Shown: positions 55,991-64,000 of the stretch, one piece after another | Position numbering within the stretch: position 1 is the stretch's first letter | Layout of the letters: every line of letters begins with the position of its first letter | Origin: Okapia johnstoni | Lineage: Eukaryota; Chordata; Mammalia; Artiodactyla; Giraffidae | Direction: 5' to 3' | Length of the DNA: 64,000 nucleotides | Assembly (NCBI GenBank): GCA_024291935.2 | Contig: CM044306.1 | Span: 2,242,501 to 2,306,500, forward strand | The notes under the pieces: model-generated | Told to the model about the DNA's origin: nothing | The model's input: the letters and a program-made list of their open reading frames with translations, nothing else | The model's database searches: none | Made by a program: the position numbers and the translations under genes

Positions 55991-56668
55991 AACCTATGAC
56001 CCTGGAGGGGCGTATGCAGCGTAATGGATTGGAGTGTGTGTGTTTGGGTAGGAGGCGACAGGTGCATCCATTAGTGACCCCTGGAGTGTGGTAAGTTACA
56101 TAACAGATTGTTTTGCTGTGTTTCTCACAAAACTGTCCATGAACGTGTCCATGGCTTTACTGAAATCATAGGGTCTAGGGTCTGGGAACCCCGGCCTCCA
56201 ACCACAGCTAAGACACCTCATCCCAAGAGGATCAGTCCACTATAGATCAGGAGTGTTTTAGAGTCTTCGTTAAGTATTTAAGCAACACAGAGAGCGCAAT
56301 CACTGGTGATGACCAGCAGACCCTGAAGGTGATACAGCCACGAGGCTACTGTTTACATTGGACCCAACAGTCAGAAGAAGCTGGTTACCTCAAAGGAGAT
56401 GCAAGAAAGATGCAGAGAGCAGCAGAGGCTAAGGACAGCTTTCAGTGTTGGAAAGACACAGGGAAAAGTGTTGGTCCCTGGGGGCTTCCTAGTTTCCATC
56501 TTCACAAGCCTGGGCTCATTGTGGTCCTTTGTCTGTAGATTTTCTTCTGTATCCTTCTAGGATGCTGGTAAGGATACAGTAGACACCCTTGGGCTGGGTC
56601 TTCAGAGATTTGTTGATGCTTTTCATAATCAGAGAAGCAGAAGAGAGGGGTTTTAGGCAGAAACCATA
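55991..56668. other. unique sequence, no gene seen
   Basis: No repeat or exon recognised. Confidence 0.4.
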
Positions 56669-56676
56669 GTTTGTTC

Positions 56677-56901
56677 GTGGGGCTTCCCTGGTGGCTCACT
56701 GGTAAACAATCTGGATGCCAATGCAGGAGATGTAGGTTCAGTTCTTGGGCTGGGAAGATCCCCTGGAGAAGGACATGGCAACCCACTCCAGTATTCTTGC
56801 CTGGAGAATCCCATGGACAGAGGAGCCTGGAGGGCTGTAGTCCAAGGGGTTGAAGAGAGTCAGCTCCAAGTTCGTGACTAAAGAAAAGCAGCAACAGATG
56901 G
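56677..56901 (+). mobile_element. Bov-tA SINE
   Basis: Head GGGGCTTCCCTGGTGGCTCA, B-box-like GGTTCAGTTCT, Bov-A body, and an A-rich AAAGAAAAGCAGCAACA end. GTTTGTTC at 56669-56676 and 56902-56909 is the likely target duplication. Confidence 0.95.
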
Positions 56902-57139
56902 TTTGTTCAAAGACACAAGAGCGTAGACCTTCTGCAGGTGAGCTGGTTCAGAAGATGCTCTTGTCAAGCACCGTATAAAACCTTGGTGAGACCCCCAGTC
57001 TTGATGATGGAAATGTAAGGAAGAGAAATTAAGTGAGTATTTGGAATGAAGCTGCACTTACAGGTTTGATAGTTGGCGACAATGGAGAGCATGGATTCTA
57101 CCCCACTCCTGAGAATTCCTCTAAGGATAATACAGCATC

Positions 57140-57186
57140 CAACATGCCACCTGGCATTTTGTAGGTATTCAGTAAATATTTGAGGC
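57140..57186 (+). mobile_element. L2-like 3' end, short
   Basis: CACCTGGCATTTTGTAGGTA then TTCAGTAAATATTTGAGGC matches the L2 terminus over about 45 bases. Confidence 0.45.
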
Positions 57187-58315
57187 ATGATATTGTCTTC
57201 CCTTTCCTATGCCTCTATGACCAGTCCACGGCCAGCAGTAAACACGGACTTATTACAAATTAAGGTCCAAGTTGTGTACTTCAAAGGCAAACACTGAAGC
57301 ATGCAGGGTATTTGAAATAAGAAGTTCAAGTTCTCTTCCACCATGAATAATAAACTGGCTTCCAGTTGGCTGATTGCCATTCCCTTCCAGAAGCCAACTG
57401 GCAACTGGCTCAGCCCCATTCCTCTTGGAATTTACAGATGTGTGCTGGACAGTGTGGGAAAGGGTGTTGTACAGCAGCAATTAGTTTATTCCTGGGGTAA
57501 ACAGTTGACATTGAAGGATAACGGCAGCAAGAAATTTGTTTCCTATTGCAGTGTGAATAACCCGCGGGCAGCCGGTTGGCTGGTTGCCCCACAAATCTCC
57601 AGAAGGAGGATTGGCAAGTGTTTTGCATTTGTGCCCAGGAGGGATTTGCAGATGCCTGCCTTGGAGGGCAGGAAAGTCGGCAGGGTGACGGGGAGGCTGT
57701 GTTTTTACATAGGTTTGCAAAGCCCAGGATGGTTTTCTGGGTGGTGGTGGGGGCGCGGGTTAAACCAGAAGGAAGGATTCTGGTCTTTGTAAGGGGAGTG
57801 CTGGTCTCTCTTTAAGGAGGGGGTTTCAGCTTGACTGCCAGTTGGCATCTGGTCTACCTGGCTGTAGGGCCAATACACGCACAGGCGGCAGAGTCACTTA
57901 CTCCTTCTGACTGTGCTGTTTGCTGCCTGTGCCCGGACTGGGCTTGCTGGAGCCTGAAACAGCCTGTCCTTCCGAGCTGGGGCGGAGGGGCAGCCTCAAG
58001 CCTGTATTGCGCAGCCTGGGGTGTGCGGACTGTACCACCCTTTCTCCCAGCTGCTTTCTCGCCAGTCTGGCTGTTTCCCGCATTGCTTTGTCAGGTGTGG
58101 CAACCCTTGTTATTGTGGTTGTGTTGGCCTTACATGAGAACGTGGGCCCAAGAGCCTGCTCTTTTCACGTGGGTTTCCTGAATCGGTTCCTCTCCCCAGG
58201 GGGGATGACCGTTTGCAAGGTCAAGCCAAGTGGCAGCAATGGCCTGTAGGCATGTAGCCTCTTCTTTTAAATTATTGTGTAATTATGTTTTTAGTATTTC
58301 CATAGGAATCTTTTT
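57187..58315. other. GC-rich unique sequence with recurring short motif
   Basis: No repeat family or gene assigned. GTTGGCTGATTGCC (57365-57378) and GTTGGCTGGTTGCC (57575-57588) recur, and an inverted form (AGCCAACTGGCAACTGGCT) lies at 57392-57410. It may be an unrecognised old repeat or LTR. Confidence 0.35.
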
Positions 58316-58512
58316 TTTCTTAGAGTTTTTTTTTTTTTTTGGATGTGGACCATTTTAAAAGCCTTTATTGAGTTTGTTACAATATTGCTTCTGTTTGATG
58401 TTTTGATTTTTTGGCTGCGAGACACGTGGGGTCTTAGCTCCTGACTGGGGATGAAACCTGCCCCCCAGCTTTGAAGGTGGAATCGTAACCATGGAGCCTC
58501 CAGGGAAGCCCC
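58316..58512 (-). mobile_element. CHR-type SINE
   Basis: Reverse copy: long oligo-T, GGATGTGGACCATTTTAAAA, ACAATATTGCTTCTGTTTGA, and a head ending CCTCCAGGGAAGCCCC. Confidence 0.9.
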
Positions 58513-58799
58513 TCCACGGGGGTCTTAAGGAAGGAGTTCTTGGGAAAAATCAGGGAGATATACAGGAGGATAAAGTTGGAGATCTTGATTCCAGTTTCTA
58601 GAGACGGCTTAATCTTTCCATGTCAGGGGAGAGGTGCGAAGTCTTGCTTGACAGACGGGTAATAATCCCTCCTGGCTGACCGCGCTCCTTTAAGGAGTCG
58701 CTGTGCCTCCGGGCTGGTTTCTCTGCGTCTCTCCGCACCCATTCCTGTTTCTTCTGCATTCGTGGCAGTTCTGCTCACGTCAAGATTAGAGTCATTGAA

Positions 58800-59240
58800 G
58801 ATGTAGAAAACAAACTTTTGGTTCCTAGGGGGTGGTAGGAGAGGGATAAACTGGGAGACTGAGATTGACGTGTACTTGCTACTGTGTATAAAACAGACAG
58901 CTCATGAGGACCCGCCGCAGAGCACAGGGAACGGCTCCGCGCTCTGTAATGACCTGTTGGGAAGAGACTCTAAAAGAGAGCGGATACATGTGTATATCAA
59001 ACCGATTCACTTTACTGTATCACCAAAGCTAACAACACGGGCCCAAGATAAAGCCCGTGTACTTTTTCCAGCAAGAATACTAGAGTGGATAGCCAAGCCT
59101 TCTTCCAGGGGATCTTCCCAAGCTAGGGATGGAATCTGGGTCTCCTGCATTGAAGGCGGATTCTTTACCGTCTGAGCCACCCGGGAACCCCAGAAACCTA
59201 ACTTTAAAGATAAAGTACACGAGCCTTCTTTGTACTCCAA
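58800..59240 (+). mobile_element. L1 3' UTR, split by a SINE
   Basis: Forward: TAAACTGGGAGACTGAGATT, CTACTGTGTATAAAACAGAC, AGAGCACAGGGAACGGCTCC, GATTCACTTTACTGTATCAC. It resumes after the SINE with CTTTGTACTCCAATAAAGG. Confidence 0.85.
59050..59191 (-). mobile_element. Bov-tA SINE, 3'-tail missing, in L1
   Basis: Reverse copy holding only the tRNA head and first half of Bov-A (CCAGCAAGAATACTAGAGTG to GAGCCACCCGGGAACCCC). The outer flanks both contain GATAAAG (59048-59054 and 59207-59213), a possible target signal. Confidence 0.88.
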
Positions 59241-59269
59241 TAAAGGTAAATTTAAAATAACATAGATAA

Positions 59270-59450
59270 TCAAAAATGACCTAATGGACAGTACAGGGAT
59301 GTCTACTCAATATTCTATGGTAAAAATAAATGGGAAAAAAACTCGAAAAAGAAGAGATATATGTATGTATATATAACTGAATCACTTTGCTATACACCTG
59401 AAACTGACACAGCATTGTAAATCAACTAGACTCGTGTAAAATTTTTAAAA
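59270..59450 (+). mobile_element. L1 3' UTR, second piece
   Basis: GGGATGTCTACTCAATATTC, GTATATATAACTGAATCACT, TACACCTGAAACTGACACAG and GCATTGTAAATCAACTAGAC. A separate, differently typed L1 end from the one just before. Confidence 0.85.
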
Positions 59451-59480
59451 AAGATTAAAGTAGTTGAGTAATATCCTTGT

Positions 59481-59661
59481 GGTGGTGATAGTTTAGTCGC
59501 TCAGTCGTGTCAGACTCTTTGTGACCCCATAGGCTATAGCCCGCCAGGCTCCTCTGTCCATGGAATTCTCCAGGCAAGGGGCTTTCTTGACCTAGGGATC
59601 GAACCTGTGTCTCCTGCATTGCAGGCGGATTCTTTACTGCTGAGCCACCAGGGAAGCCTTT
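59481..59661 (-). mobile_element. Bov-tA SINE with internal deletion
   Basis: Reverse copy lacking about 30 bases in the middle (CAGGCAAG joins GGGCTTTCTTGACC). GTAATATCCTTGT (59468-59480) and GTAATATCTTTGT (59662-59674) form a 13-bp target duplication with one change. Confidence 0.94.
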
Positions 59662-59754
59662 GTAATATCTTTGTAAGGGGAGATGAAGATGGATATTCGC
59701 AGCTGGGTTCATAATGTCCCACTTGATTTGACTCCAGCTCATCGCTCAGGCTGA

Positions 59755-60080
59755 GCCCGCTCTCTGCAGTCCAGTTGCCCTGGCCTTTTCCTCTGATCCT
59801 CAAATGCATCATGATTCCTCTCGGCACAGGACCGCTGCACACTCCATGTCTGCTTCCTGGAATGTTCTTCCCACCAGACTGTGTGACAGTGGACTGCGTC
59901 TCAGCTTTCAAATCTCAGCTTACCCTTTCCCCTGAATCTCGGGACGTGGTCAGTTTCTCCCTCATCGTAGCATCTGTAAACCTCTTTCTAAATCCTGATC
60001 ATAGTCTGTAATTCTGCATAAGTTGAGCCTACCTCACCCCTTCAGTGAGAACAAGGGCTCTCTTGTAGGCATCTTTTTGC
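59755..60080 (+). mobile_element. L2-like LINE 3' region
   Basis: CTTCCTGGAATGTTCTTCCC, CTTTCAAATCTCAGCTTACC and AAGGGCTCTCTTGTAGGCAT follow in order the forward form of the element seen antisense at 55.3-56.0 kb. Confidence 0.55.
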
Positions 60081-60096
60081 CCCTGCGTGATGTAAT

Positions 60097-60222
60097 AGGG
60101 AGACTTCCCAGGTGGCACTAGTGGTAGAGAATCCCCCTGCCAGTGCAGGAGATGCAAGAGACTCGGGTTCGATCACTGGGTCCGGAAGATTTCTTGGAGT
60201 AAGAAATGGCAATCCGCTCTTC
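60097..60222 (+). mobile_element. Bov-tA SINE, 3'-truncated
   Basis: Head GGGAGACTTCCCAGGTGGCA, B-box-like GGTTCGATCAC, then only the first part of Bov-A (GGAGTAAGAAATGGCAATCC). The rest is missing, which is unusual for an element primed from its 3' end and implies a later deletion. Confidence 0.92.
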
Positions 60223-61578
60223 TGTGAATGTTGTCAAGTCGAAAGGGCGGTGCCAAGTTTAAAGTTAAGTAGAAAGCAATGGGACTGAGACAAACAGTTT
60301 GGAAGGAGCTCTGAAGGGAACACTTCAGGGTCAGCATCAATTTTAGCCTGAAGGAACTACAGGACAGGAAGGGAGTTTACATCAGCCAGGCTCCCAATTT
60401 CATTTTCAAGCCAAACATTGATTTTGAGGTTCCAAGAGACAACGTTAGAGAGGTAGATTCACTGATCTGCAAACAAAAGGTATTTTTTCTCTGTCGGGCT
60501 TTGCCCCGACCTGAGTAGGGGCAGGTCAGGACTGTAGCCCAGTGTGCCAGCGCCCGGAGCTTGTCACGGCCGAGGATAAAAGTTCCCCTGGGGGGTTCTG
60601 AGCGGTCCTGCAGCAGAAGCGATTCCTGAGGGTGCAAGTATGTAGAAAAAGAGGAAGCGGAGGAGGGACAAGAAGAAGAGAAAGAGGAAGAAGGAGAAGG
60701 CGGAGGAGGAGGGGAGAAAAGGATGGACGAGACGGAGGAGGAGAAGGGGAACACTTGGCGGGATGGCCACTGCTCAGAAGTGTCGGAGAAGAGGAATCGG
60801 AAAGGGCAGGCAGAGAGGCGGCAAGTCAGGAGAAGAGAGCCTGCAGTTCGAGGGAAGATAGGAGGGACTGTTAAGAAAGAGGGTGAGGTGAAGGAGGATG
60901 AGAACAGAGAACCTGTCTTGAGATTTATTCAGAATGAGGTTGCTGATGACCTTGGAAAGGGCAGTGTTATTGGAGTGCCGGGGGATGGAAACCAGAGGTT
61001 GGGCTGTAGAGAAGGGGGTTCTGAGAAAGGGGGAAAGTCAGGGCAATACACTCGGTGGGAGCCTTTAAATCTTTCAACCATCAAAGGAAGTTGCCAAGGG
61101 CAAAAACTCGTGCCTGCCACAGAACGCTCGGACAGAGTGTTCCCTTCTCCTCACCGCTGTTCGCAGAAAACGCAGGGCCGTTGGATCCCGGCCAGTGGCA
61201 CTAAGAGTCAGGATGGGGCTGGACATCTTGGGAGCAGAGGTGGAGGTGGGTCTGGGCTGTTGTGTGCTGAGCCTCCAGGCAGCGCCTGTGGGCAGGAGGC
61301 CATCCGTGTGGCCCGCCCTTCCCTGGCCTGAGCCGCTGTTATTGTTAGCTTCTCATTTCCAGGAGCCCTAAATCTATCCCAGAGTATGAAAGCTGGTGTT
61401 TGGAGTGTGATCTAATTAATGCCTTTTGCTTTATCTGAATTCAGTGGCAGAGGAAAGGTTGGCTTTGAACTTTGATCGTGCGGGCTGAGTGGCGGGTTTG
61501 GGTGGGAGGAGCCTGCTGCTTGCTGGACACCGACAGAGGCCTGGGGGGAGGGTGGGGATCAGCAGGAGTTAGGTTTCT
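60223..61578. other. unique sequence containing a polypurine tract
   Basis: No repeat family assigned outside the purine tract. A plus-strand frame of 202 codons (60723-61331) begins in the purine tract. Its Glu/Lys/Arg-rich start reflects the base bias and no domain is visible. Confidence 0.45.
60636..60760 (+). repeat. GA-rich polypurine tract
   Basis: About 125 bases are almost pure purine (GGAGGAGGGACAAGAAGAAG, AGGAAGAAGGAGAAGG), with few C or T. Such tracts can form triplex (H-DNA). Confidence 0.9.
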
Positions 61579-61770
61579 GGGGTTCCTGGGTGGCTCAGAC
61601 GGTAAAGAATACGCCTTCAATGCAGGAGACCCAGATTCCATCCCTAGCTCGGGAAGATCCCCTGGAAGAAGAAGGCTTGGCTATCCACTCTAGCATTCTT
61701 GCTGGAAAATCCCATGGACAGAGGAGCCCGGCGGGCTACAGTCCATAAGATCGCACAGAATCAGACATGA
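61579..61770 (+). mobile_element. Bov-tA SINE
   Basis: Head GGGGTTCCTGGGTGGCTCAG, diverged B-box, body GGAAGAAGAAGGCTTGGCTA, tail CACAGAATCAGACATGATAC. Confidence 0.92.
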
Positions 61771-62799
61771 TACTTCAGTTCAGGTTTACCAGCAGGAGGC
61801 AGGCCATGGATGTCATCGGCACAGGTCTGGGTTACAACTAGACCAGGTGGTCTAGTTTAGTGTCAGGAAGTCCATGGATGCAAAATCTTCATCAGAAGTC
61901 AGCAATCCAGAGAATGTGTTCGTCAGGCTTTGGAAAGGAGCAGGTTAGCATCTTTGATAGGGAGGCAGCCCCGGCTCCACTGCTGATGCTAGTGCAAAGG
62001 CCCCTCTGCCTCCTTCTACAGTGTAATCACCCCCCACCCAGCAGCACTGTCTGTGCTTGTTCTCTTGTGGACTTAGTGTCCCTTGGGGCTGTCAGGTGAC
62101 CTGCTGGATAAATGAGGCTCATCTTCGCCGAGTCCTCGGCTTCTGTTTGTTAGAATCTTCCTTTGCTGGGAAACCACACACACTTGGAAGAGTCATGACA
62201 GATACACAGAGGGGCTTTCAGCTTGGGTTTGGATGGTTTCCTGCTCTCCGCCTTGTCAGGATTGCAGTGAGGGAGCTCCTACCACTATTCTAGGGGGCTC
62301 TCCAGACTGGTCTTTGCACCCTCTGCCTTTCTAGTGCATCCTAACTGTTTCTGCTGTCTTCCAGAGTCAAGCGAGATAGACATCACACTCTTCTGGCTTG
62401 TGGGTATGAACTGGGTCTTATTTTTGAGTGTAATATTACATGTCATTCAGGAAAAGAATTACATGTGGAAGCTCACCATGACTTAGAACTTTAGGCTACA
62501 GGAAGCAAGCCATTGACCCACACCTTCCTGGGAGGAGAAGGGTGGGCAGCCACTCCTGACCACTTCCGCAAGGTTTGTCCCAGTTTCGTAAATATCCCTG
62601 TTCCCTTGAGGGATAGTCGGCAAGTTGGACTGCAGTTTGCAATCTGCAAATCTGGGCCGTGTGGAGAGTGCAGAGAATGACACATGCTAGAAGCAGTGTG
62701 TCTGGGATTGACGGTCACCTCAAAGGGGCTGTTCTGTATGAAGTGTCCTGCAAAAGCTAGAGTCTTTGTAAAGGTTCATGGTTTAGAGGTCAGCTTTTT
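61771..62799. other. unique sequence, no gene seen
   Basis: No repeat or exon recognised. Short frames only. Confidence 0.4.
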
Positions 62800-62853
62800 C
62801 TTTAATATTTTTGAAGTGTAATTGATTTGCAATGTTGTCTTAATTTCTGCCAT

Positions 62854-63832
62854 CAGTTCAGTTCAGTCACTCAGTCGTGTCTGACTCTTTGTGACCCCAT
62901 GGAATGGAGCACACCAGGCCTCCCTGTCCATCACCAACTCCTGGAGCTTACTCAAACCCATGTCCATTGAGTCAGTGATGCCATCCAACCATTTCATCCT
63001 CTGTCGTCCCCTTCTCCTCCCACCTTCAATCTTTCCCAGCATCAGGGTCTTTTCTGATAAGTCAGTTCTTCACATCAAGTGGCCCAAGTATTGGAGCTTC
63101 ACCATCATTCCTTCCAATGAATATTCAAGACTGATTTTCTTTAGGATGGACTGGTTGGATCTCCTTGCAGTCCAAGGGACTCTCAAGAGTCTTCTCCAAC
63201 ACCACAGTTTAAAAGCATCTATGCTTTGGAGCTCAGCTTTCTTTATAGTCCAATTCTCACATCCATACCTGACTACTGGAAAAACCATAGCTTTGACTAG
63301 GTGGACCTTTGTTGGCGAAGTAATGTCTCTGTTTTTTAATATGCTGTCTAGGTTTGTCACAGCTTTTCTTCCAAGGAGAAAGCATCTTTTAATTTCATGG
63401 CTGCAGTCACCATCTGCATTGATTTTGGAGCCCAAGAAAATAAAGTTTGTCACTGTTTCCATTGTTTCCCCATCTATTTGCCATGAAGTGATGGGAACAG
63501 ATGCCATGATCTTTGTCTTCTGAATATTGAGTTTTAAGCCAGCTATTTAATTCTCTTCTTTCACTTTCATCTAAAGTCTCTTTAGTTCCTCTTCACTTTC
63601 TGCCTTAAGGGTGGTGTCATCTGCATATCTGAGGTTGTTGATAATTCTCCCAGCAATCTTGATTCTAGCTTATGCTTCATCCAACCTGGCATTTAGCATG
63701 ACGTACGCTGCACATAAGTTAAATAAGCCGGGTGACAATATACAACCTTGACATATTCCTTTCCCAATTTGGAACCAGTCCATTGTTCCATGTCTGGTTA
63801 TAACTGTTGCTTCTTCACCTGCATATAGGTTT
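62854..63832 (-). mobile_element. BovB LINE, 3' segment of an inverted copy
   Basis: Reverse BovB from the CAGTTCAGTTCAG tail through the C-terminal coding part into the RT, up to a point before motif B (complement of AAACCTATATGCAGG near 63817-63831). The YADD motif is intact on the minus strand at 63616-63627. TTTCTGCCAT at 62844-62853 is the left target duplication. Confidence 0.95.
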
Positions 63833-63903
63833 CTTGCAGTACTGGGGCACAATCTCAAAAATGACAGAATGATCTCTGTTTGTTTCCAAGGCAAACCATT
63901 CAG
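63833..63903 (+). mobile_element. BovB LINE, inverted endonuclease segment
   Basis: TTGCAGTACTGGGGCACAAT, CTCAAAAATGACAGAATG and TTTCCAAGGCAAACCATTCA are BovB endonuclease sequence in the opposite orientation to the preceding segment. TTTCTGCCAT follows at 63904-63913, repeating the left flank. Confidence 0.88.
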
Positions 63904-64000
63904 TTTCTGCCATACAGCAAAGTAATTCAGTTTCTTTCTCATATTCTTTTCCATTCTGGTTTATCACAAAGTATTGAGTAGAGTTTCCTGTGATAGAGAT

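Larger units (their letters stand above)
62800..64000 (-). mobile_element. L1 3' end, antisense, split by BovB and running off the window
   Basis: Left part (62800-62853): TTTGAAGTGTAATTGATTTG and CAATGTTGTCTTAATTTCTG. Right part (63914-64000): ACAGCAAAGTAATTCAG, TTTCTCATATTCTTTTCCAT and GTATTGAGTAGAGTTTCC. The two parts join exactly across the BovB. Confidence 0.88.

Noticed and set aside
60723..61331. 202-codon open frame on the plus strand
   Set aside because: The start lies in a polypurine tract, which lacks stops by composition. The rest shows no domain and no splice or promoter context.
1..64000. CRISPR array, bacterial operon, ribosome binding sites or phage genes
   Set aside because: All repeats here are dispersed eukaryotic transposons or microsatellites. 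No regularly spaced short repeats or prokaryotic gene layout occur.

Overview
The window is mammalian nuclear DNA from a ruminant, almost certainly a bovid. The evidence is the repeat content: many copies of the tRNA-Glu-derived SINE Bov-tA/Bov-A2, a dozen copies of the RTE-type LINE BovB, artiodactyl CHR SINEs and ruminant-type L1 3' ends. Cattle, sheep, goat and other bovids cannot be separated by eye. No intact protein-coding gene, rRNA, tRNA gene, CRISPR array or bacterial-style operon was recognised. Nearly all long open frames are BovB or Bov-tA read in sense or antisense, or chance frames in GC- or purine-rich DNA. The window reads as intergenic or deep intronic sequence. One 59-bp block at 18438-18496, with good splice signals on both sides, is the only candidate host exon and its protein is not identified.

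Layout. 1-3.4 kb: mostly unique sequence with one Bov-tA. 3.4-6.8 kb: a CHR SINE, an old hAT-like DNA element split by a Bov-tA, and a Tigger (pogo/Tc1-mariner) transposon fossil with recognisable transposase, also split by a Bov-tA. 7-17.5 kb: scattered Bov-tA copies, BovB 3' fragments, L1 3' ends and a 51-bp tandem duplication. 17.5-20 kb: unique DNA with the exon candidate. 20-20.7 kb: three SINE copies, two of them inserted one after the other at the same target. 21.7-26 kb: Bov-tA copies, one inside an L1. 26-27.1 kb: ancient repeats (MIR, L2-like, LTR-like) cut by BovB. 27.57-31.87 kb: a near-complete BovB whose 5' half is inverted, the signature of twin priming, carrying a Bov-A2 SINE with perfect target duplications. 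32-42 kb: BovB 3' ends, a mariner-type miniature element split by a Bov-tA, CHR SINEs and L1 3' ends. 44-46 kb: L2-like and L1 pieces and a TCTA/TCTG microsatellite. 47.74-50.73 kb: a second long, uninverted BovB with an intact YADD reverse-transcriptase motif. 51-62 kb: scattered repeats and a polypurine tract. 62.8-64 kb: an L1 3' end split by another inverted, internally deleted BovB.

How it fits together: BovB supplies the reverse transcriptase. Bov-tA and Bov-A share sequence with both ends of BovB and appear to be its passengers. The target-site duplications and nesting visible here give a relative order: the oldest layer is MIR, L2-like, Tigger, hAT and L1; BovB and the mariner element come next; many Bov-tA/Bov-A2 copies are on top. 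No previously undescribed biological system was found. The most informative structures are the two twin-primed BovB copies, the repeated use of one SINE target site, an unusually long SINE target duplication and the nested DNA transposons. Boundaries of repeats were read by eye and may be off by several bases unless a target-site duplication fixes them.
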